A stretch of DNA of 64,000 bases from NCBI GenBank assembly GCA_003241895.1, contig QBLY01000006.1:89250-153249 (forward strand). Reading direction: 5' to 3'. Under the pieces are notes generated by a model that had not been told where the DNA came from, made no database searches, and saw only the letters and a list, made by a program, of their open reading frames with translations. Position 1 is the stretch's first letter; every line of letters begins with the position of its first letter. This stretch comes from Lysobacteraceae bacterium. GTDB taxonomy: Bacteria; Pseudomonadota; Gammaproteobacteria; Xanthomonadales; Xanthomonadaceae. The position numbers and the translations under genes were made by a program. Positions 1 to 8,673 of the stretch are shown in pieces.

Positions 1-1697
1 GCGACCACGGCCAGGCCGATGCCCGCGAACAGGCGTCGACGCCGCGAGCGCCCGTGCTCGTCATGCAGGAAGGGGCGCAGCACGCGTTCGAAGCCGCGGC
101 GTAATTTACCCACCAGCGCCCCGTCGCCATGGCCGCCTTCTTCCGCCGGCACATGCCTGGCCAGCAGCTTGAGCGACAGCCACGGCGTGACGGTCAGCGC
201 CACGCCCAGCGACAGCAGCATGCCCACCGACGCGTTGATCGGGATCGGACGCATGTACGGCCCCATCAGGCCCGAGACGAAGGCCATCGGCAGCAGCGCC
301 GCGATGACCGCAAAGGTGGCCAGGATGGTCGGGCTGCCGACTTCGTCCACCGCGGGCGGGATGGCTTCGCGCAGGGTCTTGCCGCCCAGGCGCATGTGCC
401 GGTGGATGTTCTCGACGATGACGATGGCATCGTCCACCAGGATGCCGATCGAGAAGATCAGCGCGAACAGCGACACCCGGTTGATGGTGAAGCCCATCGC
501 CCAGGAGGCGAACAGCGTCAACGCCAAGGTGAGGATGACGGCGCTGCCCACCACGATGGCCTCGCGCCAGCCCAGCGCGAACAGCACCAGCAGCACGACG
601 GCGCCGGTGGCGAACACCAGCTTCTGGATCAGCTTCATGGCCTTGTCGTTGGCCGTGTAGCCGTAGTCGCGGGTGATGCTGGCGTGGATCCCGTCCGGGA
701 TCATCGTCGCCTTCAGGCCTTCGAGGCGCTCGGCGATGGCGGTGGTGATGTCGGCGGCGTTGGCGCCCGGCTTCTTGGCGATGGCCAGGGTGACCGCCGG
801 CGCGATGCCGGTGGCGGGGCCGGCGCGGCCGGCAGGCACCGAGTGCCAGGCATACTGCGTGGGCAGGTCGGCCGACGCGCGGATGGTGGCCACGTCGTCG
901 AGGTAGAGCGGCCGGCCATCATCAAGGCCGATCACCAGTTCGGCCACCTGCTGGGCATCGGCCAGATAGCGGCCGGCCGTCAACGGCACCTGGCCGTCGG
1001 CGGTGACGCGCTCGCCTGCCTGCTGGACGATGTTGGCCGCCGACAGGGCGCCGGCCAGGTCGTCGGCGGTCATGCCGTAGGAGGCGAGCCGCGTGGCGTC
1101 GAGTTCCACCACCACCGCGCGCTGCGGTGCGCCGATGGTGTAGACGTCGCGGGTGCCCGGTACGCGCTTGAGCTCGGCCTCAAGCGTGTGCGCGACCTCG
1201 GCCAGTTCGGTGCCGCCGCGCGCGGGGTCGTCCGTCCACAGGGTGACGCTCATCACCGGCACGTCGTCGATGCCCATGGGCCGCACCAGCGGCTGGCCGA
1301 CGCCCAGGTTGGCGGGCGCCCAGTCGGCGTTCGAATAAACCTGGTTGTACAGGCGCACCAGCGCATCCTGGCGCGGCACGCCCACGGCGAACTCCACCGT
1401 GATCAGCGCCATGCCGGGACGGCTGATGGAATAAACGTGTTTGACGCCGTCGATCTCCGACAGCACCTGTTCCAGCGGATAGCTGACCAGGTTCTCGACG
1501 TCCTGCGCCGGCGCGCCGGCGAACGGCACGATCACATTGGCCATCGTGACGTCGATCTGCGGCTCTTCCTCGCGCGGCGTCACCAGCGTTGCGAACAGGC
1601 CCAGCAGCAGTCCGGCGATGGCCAGGATGGGCGTCAGCGGGTTGGCCTGGAACGAACGCGCCAAGCGTCCGGAGAGACCGAAGCGCGGCTCACTCAT
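1..1697 (-). CDS. RND efflux transporter permease subunit (3' end outside window)
   Basis: This is the N-terminal ~565 codons of an inner-membrane RND pump; the gene continues past base 1. It begins MSEPRFGLSGRLARSFQANP, followed by a first membrane helix (PILAIAGLLLGLFATL), a large periplasmic porter region, and then a helix bundle that includes FSIGILVDDAIVIVENIHRH, the RND helix-4 signature with its paired Asp residues. The ATG overlaps the stop of the upstream adaptor gene by 8 bases, so the two are translationally coupled. It is the last visible gene of a minus-strand run sqr-DUF2892-adaptor-pump. The substrate cannot be read from sequence; the operon context points to sulfur stress rather than classical drugs, which is inference. 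Confidence 0.88.
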   Translation of the reverse strand, partial: MSEPRFGLSGRLARSFQANPLTPILAIAGLLLGLFATLVTPREEEPQIDVTMANVIVPFAGAPAQDVENLVSYPLEQVLSEIDGVKHVYSISRPGMALITVEFAVGVPRQDALVRLYNQVYSNADWAPANLGVGQPLVRPMGIDDVPVMSVTLWTDDPARGGTELAEVAHTLEAELKRVPGTRDVYTIGAPQRAVVVELDATRLASYGMTADDLAGALSAANIVQQAGERVTADGQVPLTAGRYLADAQQVAELVIGLDDGRPLYLDDVATIRASADLPTQYAWHSVPAGRAGPATGIAPAVTLAIAKKPGANAADITTAIAERLEGLKATMIPDGIHASITRDYGYTANDKAMKLIQKLVFATGAVVLLVLFALGWREAIVVGSAVILTLALTLFASWAMGFTINRVSLFALIFSIGILVDDAIVIVENIHRHMRLGGKTLREAIPPAVDEVGSPTILATFAVIAALLPMAFVSGLMGPYMRPIPINASVGMLLSLGVALTVTPWLSLKLLARHVPAEEGGHGDGALVGKLRRGFERVLRPFLHDEHGRSRRRRLFAGIGLAVV

Positions 1698-2766
1698 TGA
1701 CCGACTCCGTGCGCTGCGCGGTCAGGTAAGCCAATGCGGCCAGTGGGTCGACCGCGATGCGGTCGCCGGCCGACAGGCCCGCCAGCACTTCGACGCGGTC
1801 GCCGGCGCGGTGGCCAATGCGGACCTGGCGCAGGCTGACCCGGTTGGCCGGATCCACGGCGTAGACCGCCGTCACTTCGCTGCGGCTCACCAGCGCGGCG
1901 GCCGGCACCACGATGCGTTCCGTGTCGCCGGTCTTGAAGGCGGTCTTGACCGTCATGCCCGGCTGCAGGCCGGTGCTGGCCTTGGGCAGCTCCACGCGTA
2001 TGCGGAAGCTATGGGTCTTGGGATCGGCATAGGGGAAGATGACCACGCCCGTGGCGTCGATGCGGCGACCATCGGTCAGGATCACCGTGGCCGTGCCGTG
2101 TTCGCGTATCGCCTGGATGTCGCTCTGCGGCACCTCCACGTTGACGCGCAGCTGGTCGAGCGACAGGCCCGACACCAGCGGCTGGCCCGGGCGCACCGAC
2201 TCGCCCACCTCCACCAGGCGCTCGGTCAGGATTCCCGAATACGGCGCCTTGATGACGGTGTAGTCCACCTGTTCGCCTGCTTCGCTCACGCCGGCGCGCG
2301 CGGACTCCAGCGCAGCGCGCGCAGCGTCGCGTCGGGCCCGGGCCTGGTCCAGGCTTGCCCGGGCGAGCAGCTGCTTGGCCACGAGCGCCTGCGTCCTGCC
2401 GAAGGCCAGTTCGGCCTCGGCCGCGTCGGCCTGCGCCGCGCTGAGCGTCGCCGATGCGCGTCGACTGACCGAGAGCTGCTCCACGTCGGTGAACCGGATG
2501 ACCACTTGGCCCGCCTCGACGTAATCGTTTACATCGAACGGAATCTCCAGCACGCGGCCGGCCGTCTGTGCCGACAGCGTCGCCTGGTTCACCGCTTCCA
2601 CCACGCCGTCCCAGGCTCGTTCGCGCGGCGAGGACTCCATCGCCACCTCCAGCGTTTCGAACTGCACCGGCGCGGATGCCACCGGCAGCGGCGTCTTGTC
2701 ACCGCAAGCCGCCAGCAGGGCGACTGCGATGACGGCCAGCGGAATCAGGCGGACCTTGGGCGACAT
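1690..2766 (-). CDS. RND efflux periplasmic adaptor (membrane fusion) lipoprotein
   Basis: A 358-residue HlyD/AcrA-type membrane fusion protein that would link the adjacent RND pump to an outer-membrane channel. The N-terminus is a lipoprotein signal ending in the lipobox LLAACG, so the mature protein should start at the Cys near residue 21. A biotinyl-lipoyl-like half motif (GRVLEIPFDVNDYVEAGQVV) is followed by an Ala-rich coiled-coil hairpin and the second lipoyl half (IKAPYSGILTERLVEVGESV), then beta-barrel domains. A GAGG ribosome site lies 7 bases before the ATG. It sits 9 bases after the DUF2892 gene and overlaps the pump gene. No outer-membrane factor gene is visible. Confidence 0.9.
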   Translation of the reverse strand: MSPKVRLIPLAVIAVALLAACGDKTPLPVASAPVQFETLEVAMESSPRERAWDGVVEAVNQATLSAQTAGRVLEIPFDVNDYVEAGQVVIRFTDVEQLSVSRRASATLSAAQADAAEAELAFGRTQALVAKQLLARASLDQARARRDAARAALESARAGVSEAGEQVDYTVIKAPYSGILTERLVEVGESVRPGQPLVSGLSLDQLRVNVEVPQSDIQAIREHGTATVILTDGRRIDATGVVIFPYADPKTHSFRIRVELPKASTGLQPGMTVKTAFKTGDTERIVVPAAALVSRSEVTAVYAVDPANRVSLRQVRIGHRAGDRVEVLAGLSAGDRIAVDPLAALAYLTAQRTESVNE

Positions 2767-2775
2767 GTCAGAACC

Positions 2776-2979
2776 TCACTTGAAGGCGCAGCCGGACTTG
2801 AAGCCCAGTTTGCCGAAGATCATCGCCGCCGGGCAGAAGCCGGTGAAGGACGACTGCAGCAGGTTGAGGCCGACGAAGGCGGTCAGCAGCAGCCAGTACG
2901 GCGACACGAAGTACGACAAGGCGGCGCTGGCGAGGATCATCAGGCCGGCGAAGGCCAGGACGGCGCGGTCGAGGTTCAT
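2776..2979 (-). CDS. DUF2892 (YgaP-like) small membrane protein
   Basis: A 67-residue protein with two hydrophobic helices and the DUF2892 hallmark GFCPAAMIFGKLG near the C-terminus, ending in GCAFK. In other bacteria this domain is fused to or encoded beside rhodaneses (YgaP type) and is linked to sulfur or persulfide handling. The second ATG is chosen as start because an AAAGGAG ribosome site lies 6 bases before it, whereas it abuts the first ATG (2985) directly. It lies 22 bases after sqr and 9 bases before the adaptor gene, clearly in one operon. The exact role is unknown. Confidence 0.85.
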   Translation of the reverse strand: MNLDRAVLAFAGLMILASAALSYFVSPYWLLLTAFVGLNLLQSSFTGFCPAAMIFGKLGFKSGCAFK

Positions 2980-3001
2980 GGACATCTCCTTTGGGGTTGG
3001 G

Positions 3002-4270
3002 TTACTTGAGCCGCTCGATGCCGAGCAGCTTGAGGACGTACTTCTCGTACAGCGGTTCGGTATTGCCCGACTTCATCTTGGCCAGGAAGTATTTTTCATA
3101 GGCCACCTTGGCCAGGTGCACCCACTTGCCGACCTTGGCCCAGGTGACGTTGCGGGGCGGGATCTGCGGCAGCGCCACGAAGGCGGCGCCGGTGTCGCCC
3201 ATGTCGGCCAGGCAGATCGCATTCCAGGTAGCCACGGCTTCGGGCGGCTTGCCCGCCAGTTCCGCGGCGATGTTCACCGCGATGGCCGTGACCATGGATT
3301 CGATCATGAAACCTGTCTTGGGTGCGCCGGTCGGGACGGTCGTGACCTCCACCGGCGGGATCGCCACGCAGACGCCGGCCGAATAAATGTTGGGGTAGGC
3401 GGGGTTGCGCTGGTGCGCATCGATCTTGACGAAGCCGCGCGGATTGCACAGGTCCTTGGCGCTGCGCACGGCGTCCACGCCGGTGAAGGCGGGAAGCACC
3501 ATCGAGAACTTGAAGGGCAGCTCGTGATTGGCGTGCAGCTGGCCTCGACTGTCCATCTCTTCCACCGACATCATGCCCGGCTCGACCTTCTGGATCTTTG
3601 CGTTGACGATCCATTTGATGTGCCGCTGGCGGAGCTCCGATTCGAGCAGCGTCTTCGAGTCGCCGACGCCGCCCAGGCCCATGTGGCCGATGTAGGGCTC
3701 GCTGCTGACGTAGGTCATGGGCACCTTGTCGCGCAGCTTTCGCTTGCGCAGGTCGGCGTCGACGATCATCGCGAACTCGTACGCCGGGCCGAAGCAGCTG
3801 GCGCCGGCGGCGGCACCGACCACGATCGGGCCTGGATCCTTCAGGAATTCCTGGTACGACGCCCAGGCCTCGCTGGCGTGGGGGGTGGTGCAGACCGAAT
3901 GCGTATGGCCCTCGGGGCCCAGGCCCGGGACCTCATCGAATGCCAAGCGTGGGCCGGTGGTGATGACCAGGTAGTCGTAGTCCAGGCGGCGGCCGTCGCG
4001 CAGCAGCAGATGGTTTTCCTCAGGCACCACCCGCTCCGCGCCGCCGTCTTCGAATTCAATCCCCTTGTTGGCCAGGTGGGGCTGGACCGTGATCTGTATC
4101 GCGGTCGATTCGCGCCAGCCCACCGCCACCCACGGATTGGAGGGCGTGAATGAGAATTGCGGGCCCTCGCCAACGACCGTGACCCGGTGTTGCTTGGGCA
4201 GGCTCGCCCGGATCTCGTAGGCTGCGCTCATGCCGCCAATGCCGGCTCCCAGGATCACGATGTGCGCCAT
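3002..4270 (-). CDS. sqr: Sulfide:quinone oxidoreductase-like FAD protein
   Basis: A 422-residue flavoprotein of the SQR/flavocytochrome c sulfide dehydrogenase family, which oxidises sulfide to sulfane sulfur and reduces quinone at the inner membrane. The N-terminal FAD-binding GAGIGG motif is at residues 8-13. Cys127, Cys159 (in GASCFGPAYEF) and Cys353 fall almost exactly where the three catalytic cysteines lie in the Acidithiobacillus ferrooxidans enzyme (128, 160, 356), so an active enzyme is likely. The C-terminus is basic and amphipathic (KVGKWVHLAKVAYEKYF), fitting membrane attachment. A GGGAG site precedes the ATG by 6 bases. It is the first gene of the minus-strand operon and faces a rhodanese and a persulfide-sensor homologue. 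Confidence 0.9.
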   Translation of the reverse strand: MAHIVILGAGIGGMSAAYEIRASLPKQHRVTVVGEGPQFSFTPSNPWVAVGWRESTAIQITVQPHLANKGIEFEDGGAERVVPEENHLLLRDGRRLDYDYLVITTGPRLAFDEVPGLGPEGHTHSVCTTPHASEAWASYQEFLKDPGPIVVGAAAGASCFGPAYEFAMIVDADLRKRKLRDKVPMTYVSSEPYIGHMGLGGVGDSKTLLESELRQRHIKWIVNAKIQKVEPGMMSVEEMDSRGQLHANHELPFKFSMVLPAFTGVDAVRSAKDLCNPRGFVKIDAHQRNPAYPNIYSAGVCVAIPPVEVTTVPTGAPKTGFMIESMVTAIAVNIAAELAGKPPEAVATWNAICLADMGDTGAAFVALPQIPPRNVTWAKVGKWVHLAKVAYEKYFLAKMKSGNTEPLYEKYVLKLLGIERLK

Positions 4271-4311
4271 GTTCTTCTCCCTTCCGTCGGTGGCTGTTGC
4301 CAGCTGTTCGT

Positions 4312-4340
4312 ATATTAGCTGGATCTTAATTAGAATTCAA
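4312..4340 (-). promoter_or_regulatory. Predicted sigma-70 promoter of the sqr operon
   Basis: Read on the minus strand, TTGAAT (4340-4335) and TAATAT (4317-4312) are separated by exactly 17 bases, giving good -35 and -10 boxes with a start about 35 bases upstream of the sqr ATG. The segment is strikingly AT-rich against the GC-rich surroundings. This is a sequence match only. Confidence 0.6.
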
Positions 4341-4349
4341 TGATAATAT
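4312..4349. promoter_or_regulatory. Candidate operator for the ArsR/SqrR-like regulator
   Basis: ATATTA (4312-4317) and TAATAT (4344-4349) form an inverted repeat flanking an AT-rich core that contains TTAATTAGAATTC. The left arm coincides with the predicted -10 box of the sqr promoter. The site lies in the shared divergent region between sqr and the rhodanese-regulator pair, where an autorepressing ArsR protein would be expected to bind. Binding is inferred, not shown. Confidence 0.45.
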
Positions 4350-4375
4350 GGCCGAAACCCGAGAGGAGACCTGAC

Positions 4376-4774
4376 ATGCGTCAAACCGCCCAACAACTGG
4401 TGTCCGAGGCCAAGTTGCGCATCCGCGAGATTGACGCGGCCGAACTGCTGGCCCTGCAGGCGCGCGGCCTGCCGGTGATCGACGTGCGCGAGCCCGGTGA
4501 ATTCGCCCAAGGGCATGTGCCGGGCGCGGCCAGCATTCCTCGCGGCGTGCTGGAGTTCGAGGTGGACGGCCATCCGGCGGTGAACGGGCTTCGCGACCCG
4601 GCCCTGGCCCATCGCGACCAGCCAGTCGTACTCTATTGCCGCAGCGGCGGCCGCTCGGCGCTGGCGGCCGAGGCCCTGCTGCGACTTGGCTTCACCGAGC
4701 CGCTGTCGCTTGCCGGTGGTTTCCAGGCGTGGTCCGAACAGGGCCGCGCCGTCGAAGGCGCTGCCGGCCAATGA
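4376..4774 (+). CDS. Rhodanese-domain sulfurtransferase
   Basis: A 132-residue single-domain rhodanese. It carries VIDVREPGEFAQGHVPGA, typical of the CdsH-like first motif, and the active-site loop CRSGGRS, whose Cys would carry the persulfide. The start at 4376 has a GAGAGGAG ribosome site just upstream; an in-frame extension to 4340 lacks one. The ATGA overlap (4771-4774) couples it to the downstream regulator gene. Opposite sqr, it probably passes SQR-generated sulfane sulfur to thiols or cyanide; this is inference from context. It has no signal peptide, so it is cytoplasmic. Confidence 0.9.
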   Translation: MRQTAQQLVSEAKLRIREIDAAELLALQARGLPVIDVREPGEFAQGHVPGAASIPRGVLEFEVDGHPAVNGLRDPALAHRDQPVVLYCRSGGRSALAAEALLRLGFTEPLSLAGGFQAWSEQGRAVEGAAGQ

Positions 4775-5121
4775 GCGCAAAGTCCGCCGCACCAGCCATC
4801 GCCCCCGCCACCGCCCCCGCCCTGCAGATGAAGGAGCGGGCGAACGAAGCCGCCGACCTGCTCAAGGCCATGGCCAACCCGCAGCGGCTGCGCGTGCTGT
4901 GCCTGCTGATCGAACGGGAAATGTCGGTGGGCGAGATCAACGCCCTGGTGGACCTGAGCCAGTCGGCGTTGTCCCAGCACCTGGCGGTGCTGCGGGAAAA
5001 GGAACTCGTCAGCACGCGACGCGAAGCGCAGACCGTCTATTACTCGGTCCACGACGGCCTGGTGCATGACATCATCGCGTCGCTGCACGGCGCCTTCTGC
5101 GCGCCCGGCCCGGGTCGCTGA
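4771..5121 (+). CDS. ArsR-family regulator resembling SqrR/BigR persulfide sensors
   Basis: A 116-residue winged-helix repressor. After an Ala/Pro-rich lead come ADLLKAMANPQRLRVLCLL and the recognition helix region LSQSALSQHLAVLREKELV. It lacks the ELCVCDL metal motif of ArsR/SmtB but has Cys44 and Cys110, spaced 66 residues apart. That is the same spacing as the two redox cysteines of Rhodobacter SqrR (41/107) and Xylella BigR, which form polysulfide bridges and release DNA. The gene overlaps the rhodanese stop by 4 bases. It most likely represses the divergent sqr operon and its own operon until sulfane sulfur accumulates. Confidence 0.85.
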   Translation: MSAKSAAPAIAPATAPALQMKERANEAADLLKAMANPQRLRVLCLLIEREMSVGEINALVDLSQSALSQHLAVLREKELVSTRREAQTVYYSVHDGLVHDIIASLHGAFCAPGPGR

Positions 5122-5145
5122 GCGAGCCGGGCGGATGTCGCCCCG

Positions 5146-7155
5146 CTAGCGCAGGGCTTTGGCCGCGTCCACCACCGCTTCCACGGTGATGCCGAAGAAG
5201 TGATACAGCTGGTCGGCGGGCGCCGAGGCGCCGAAACTGTCGATGCCGATCACCGCACCGTCCAGGCCGACATACTTGTGCCAGAAACCGGTGACGCCGG
5301 CTTCCACGGCCACGCGCTTGCGACACCATGCCGGCAGCACGGCTTCGCGCCACTCCACCGGCTGGCGGTCAAATACGCTGGTGCTGGGCATCGAAACCAC
5401 CCGCGCCTTGATGCCTTCGGCGGCCAGGCGGCGCATCGCCTCCATGGCCAGTTCGGTTTCCGAGCCGGTACCGATCAGGATCACGTCGAACGACGCTTCG
5501 CCCGGATCGCTCAGCACGTAGCCGCCGCGGGCGATGTCGCCCAGCTGCTGCGCCGTGCGCGGCTGGTGGGCCAGGCTCTGGCGGCTGAACACCAGGCAGC
5601 TGGGGCCGTCGGCGCGTTCAATCGCGGCCTGCCAGCTGACGGCCGACTCCACCGCATCACACGGGCGCCAGACGTCGTTGTTGGGGATGTAGCGCAGCGA
5701 CGCCAGGTGTTCGACCGGCTGGTGGGTCGGGCCGTCTTCGCCCAGGCCGATCGAGTCGTGGGTGAATACGTGGATGGCGCGCGCGGGGATCAGCGCCGAC
5801 ATGCGCAGCGCATTGCGCGAGTAGTCGGAGAACACCAGGAAGGTGGCGTCATAGGGGATGAAACCACCGTGCAGCGCGATGCCGTTGCTGATGGCGCTCA
5901 TGCCGAACTCGCGCACGCCGTAGTGCACGTAGTTGGCGTTGGCATCGTTGCTGGTGATGGACTTGCTGCCCTTCCAGAGCGTGAGGTTGGAATGGGCGAG
6001 GTCGGCCGAGCCGCCGATCAGCTCCGGCAGCAGCGGGCCGAACGCATCCAGTGCCATCTGCGAGGCCTTGCGCGACGCGACCACCGGGCCATCGAGCTGC
6101 AGCTTGGCGATGTAGGCCTTGGCCGCATCGGCGAAGTCTTCGGGCAACTCGGCGTGGGAGCGGCGCACCAGCTCCGCGGCGAGCGCCGGATGCGCCTCGG
6201 CATAGCCGTCGAACAGCCGGTTCCACTGCTCCTCCCGCACCAGGCCGGTGTTGCCGGCGCGCCAGCCGTCGGAGATGGCCTGCGGGATCTCGAACGGGGC
6301 GTAGGGCCAGTCCAGCGCGGCGCGGGTGGCGGCGATCTCGTCCTTGCCCAGCGGCGCGCCGTGGGCCGACTCCTTGTCCTGCTTGTTGGGCGAACCAAAA
6401 CCGATATGGGTCCGGCAGCAGATCAGGGTGGGCCGGTCGGCTTCCGCCAGCGCGGTCTTGATGGCCTGGGTGATCTCCACCGTGTCATGCCCGTTGACGC
6501 TGCGGATCACCTGCCAGCCGTAAGCCTCGAAACGCGCCGCGGTGTCGTCGGTGAACCAGCCCGACGTGTCGCCATCGATTGAAATACGGTTGTCGTCCCA
6601 GAACGCGACCAGTTTGCCCAGGCCCCAGGTGCCGGCAAGCGAGGCGGCTTCGTGCGAGATACCCTCCATCAGGCAGCCATCGCCCATGAAGACCCACGTG
6701 GTGTGGTCGACCACGTCGAACTCGGGGCGGTTGAACTGGTTCGCCAGCAGCTTCTCGGCCAGCGCCATGCCTACGGCGTTCGCCAAACCCTGGCCCAGCG
6801 GGCCGGTGGTGGTTTCAACCCCCGGGGTGTGGCCGAACTCGGGATGGCCGGCCGTCTTGCTGTGCAGCTGGCGGAACTTCTTGAGCTGCTCGATCGGCAG
6901 GTCATAGCCCGACAGGTGCAGCAGCGCGTAGATCAGCATCGACCCGTGGCCGTTGGACAGGACGAAGCGGTCGCGGTTGAACCACTTGGGGTTGTTCGGG
7001 TTGTGCCGCAGGAAGTCGTTCCAGAGCACTTCGGCGATATCCGCCATGCCCATCGGCATGCCCGGGTGACCGGACTTGGCGGCCTCGACGGCGTCGATGG
7101 CCAGGAAGCGGATGGCGTTGGCGAGATCGCGGCGGGACGGCGTGGCGGTGCTCAT
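5146..7155 (-). CDS. tkt: Transketolase
   Basis: A 669-residue thiamine-diphosphate enzyme of the non-oxidative pentose phosphate pathway, of normal family length. It shows the substrate and cofactor motifs SGHPGMPMG near residue 30, [16 protein letters not shown], the ThDP/Mg motif [14 protein letters not shown] ending in WDDN, and the pyrimidine-domain motif [14 protein letters not shown]. The gene converges with the arsR gene, 24 bases away. No strong ribosome site is visible before the ATG at 7155, but [16 protein letters not shown] aligns with family N-termini. It seems to be a single-gene unit. Confidence 0.96.
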   Translation of the reverse strand: MSTATPSRRDLANAIRFLAIDAVEAAKSGHPGMPMGMADIAEVLWNDFLRHNPNNPKWFNRDRFVLSNGHGSMLIYALLHLSGYDLPIEQLKKFRQLHSKTAGHPEFGHTPGVETTTGPLGQGLANAVGMALAEKLLANQFNRPEFDVVDHTTWVFMGDGCLMEGISHEAASLAGTWGLGKLVAFWDDNRISIDGDTSGWFTDDTAARFEAYGWQVIRSVNGHDTVEITQAIKTALAEADRPTLICCRTHIGFGSPNKQDKESAHGAPLGKDEIAATRAALDWPYAPFEIPQAISDGWRAGNTGLVREEQWNRLFDGYAEAHPALAAELVRRSHAELPEDFADAAKAYIAKLQLDGPVVASRKASQMALDAFGPLLPELIGGSADLAHSNLTLWKGSKSITSNDANANYVHYGVREFGMSAISNGIALHGGFIPYDATFLVFSDYSRNALRMSALIPARAIHVFTHDSIGLGEDGPTHQPVEHLASLRYIPNNDVWRPCDAVESAVSWQAAIERADGPSCLVFSRQSLAHQPRTAQQLGDIARGGYVLSDPGEASFDVILIGTGSETELAMEAMRRLAAEGIKARVVSMPSTSVFDRQPVEWREAVLPAWCRKRVAVEAGVTGFWHKYVGLDGAVIGIDSFGASAPADQLYHFFGITVEAVVDAAKALR

Positions 7156-7265
7156 GGTGGGCGGCTTCGGCTAGGAGGAGTCGGGCGGCCCGCCGCATGG
7201 GCGGGTCCGGTCATTTTCCCCCAGCCGGCCCCGAATGTCGCCGTTGCTCGGCTGGGCGGGCGGTG

Positions 7266-8540
7266 CTAGGCGGCCTCGGCGAGGTGCTCGGGCTCGCCCT
7301 GGCCGATGACCACGGCGCCCACCAGGTCGCCCGTGACGTTCACGCAGGTCCGGCACATGTCCAGGAACCGGTCCACGCCCAGGATCAGGCCGATGCCCTC
7401 GGCGGGTATGCCGAACATCACCAGGATCATGGCGATCACCGGCAGCGAGCCGCCGGGCACGCCGGCGGCGCCGATGCCGCCCAGGATGCACAGCACCAGG
7501 ATGGTGACCTGCTGCACCAGGCTCAGCTCCACCCCGAAGAACTGCGCCAGGAACAGCACGGTGACGCCCTCGAACAGCGCCGTGCCGTTCATGTTGGCCG
7601 TGGCGCCCAGCGTGCACACGAAGCGCGCGACGCGCCGCGGAACGCCGAGGTTTTCCTCGGCCACCTTCAGCGTGGTGGGCAGGGTTGCGCTGGACGACGA
7701 CGTGGAGAACGCGGTGAGGATCGCAGGCTGGGCCGCCCTGAAGAACGCCAGCGGCGACATCTTGCCCACGACCTTCACCAGCAGCGGGAACACCACGAAG
7801 AAGTGGATGCTCAGGGCCAGCACCACCGTGCCGACGAAACGTGCCAGCTGCACCAGCACGTCCAGCCCCAGCTTGGCGGTGATCGAGAACAGCAGCGCCG
7901 CCACCGCGTAGGGCGCCAGTGCAATCACCCAACCGATCAGCTTCAGGCAGATGTCATAGATGCCCTGCACCGACTTGACGAAGGTATGCGTGCCCTCGGT
8001 GCGCAGCACGGCCGCCGCGATGCCGAACATCAGCGAGAAGAACATCACGCCGATCAGGTCGCCATTGGCCGCCGACGCCACCGGGTTGCGCGGGACGATG
8101 TTGATCAGCAGGTCCATGCCCGACAGGCCTTCGCGGGCACCGGCAATCTGGGCCGCTCGCTGTGAGGTTTCAGCCAACAGCGCCTGGCCCACTTCGGGCG
8201 GCAGTCCGCGACCCGGCTGCAGCACGTTCACGCAGATCAGCCCGATGGTGACTGCGATGGACGTGACCACCAGGATGAACACCAGCGTCTTGCCGCCGAT
8301 CCTGCCCAGCGACCGGGGATCGCCGATTTCCACCACGCCCAGCACCAGCGCCGAGAACACCAGCGGCACCACCAGCATGAACAGCAAGCGCAGGAACACC
8401 TGGCCGACGGGATCGGCTACATAGCGCACGGTGACGTCCAGCCACGCGGCGTCGGCGAACAGGAAGTTGGCCAACAGGCCCAGGCCCGCGCCGACAACGA
8501 AACCGATCAGCATGCGGGTGTGGAGGGGAATCGATCGCAT
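7266..8540 (-). CDS. Dicarboxylate/amino acid:cation symporter (DAACS family)
   Basis: A 424-residue GltP/DctA-type secondary transporter taking up glutamate/aspartate or C4-dicarboxylates with protons or Na+. The serine-rich re-entrant loop STSSSSATLPTTL, the NMNGTALFEG motif of helix 7 and GGIGAAGVPGGS of hairpin 2 are intact. The ATG at 8540 is preferred because a GAGG site precedes it; an in-frame ATG at 8576 would add 12 polar residues. The C-terminal tail is acidic. Substrate preference cannot be decided from sequence. Confidence 0.92.
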   Translation of the reverse strand: MRSIPLHTRMLIGFVVGAGLGLLANFLFADAAWLDVTVRYVADPVGQVFLRLLFMLVVPLVFSALVLGVVEIGDPRSLGRIGGKTLVFILVVTSIAVTIGLICVNVLQPGRGLPPEVGQALLAETSQRAAQIAGAREGLSGMDLLINIVPRNPVASAANGDLIGVMFFSLMFGIAAAVLRTEGTHTFVKSVQGIYDICLKLIGWVIALAPYAVAALLFSITAKLGLDVLVQLARFVGTVVLALSIHFFVVFPLLVKVVGKMSPLAFFRAAQPAILTAFSTSSSSATLPTTLKVAEENLGVPRRVARFVCTLGATANMNGTALFEGVTVLFLAQFFGVELSLVQQVTILVLCILGGIGAAGVPGGSLPVIAMILVMFGIPAEGIGLILGVDRFLDMCRTCVNVTGDLVGAVVIGQGEPEHLAEAA

Positions 8541-8620
8541 GGGGCTGCCTCGTTCGGAATGCCGGTAACTTACCATCCGGCGGCGGCGCCGGCACTCGTG
8601 ATTTTGGCGGCCCCCTCAAC

Positions 8621-8650
8621 GACCGAGGGCCGCTTTCGCGACCCTCGGTC
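8621..8650. terminator. Hairpin downstream of pilQ
   Basis: A 9-bp perfect stem (GACCGAGGG / CCCTCGGTC) with a 12-base loop lies 24 bases beyond the pilQ stop, between pilQ and the symporter gene. It has no U-run on the minus strand, so termination is plausible but unproven. Confidence 0.4.
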
Positions 8651-8673
8651 TTGTTGCTGTGCCAGCGCTGCGC

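Noticed and set aside
129..1700. 523-codon plus-strand frame over the RND gene
   Set aside because: Arg/His/Gly/Gln-rich shadow of the RND permease; no motif or start signal.
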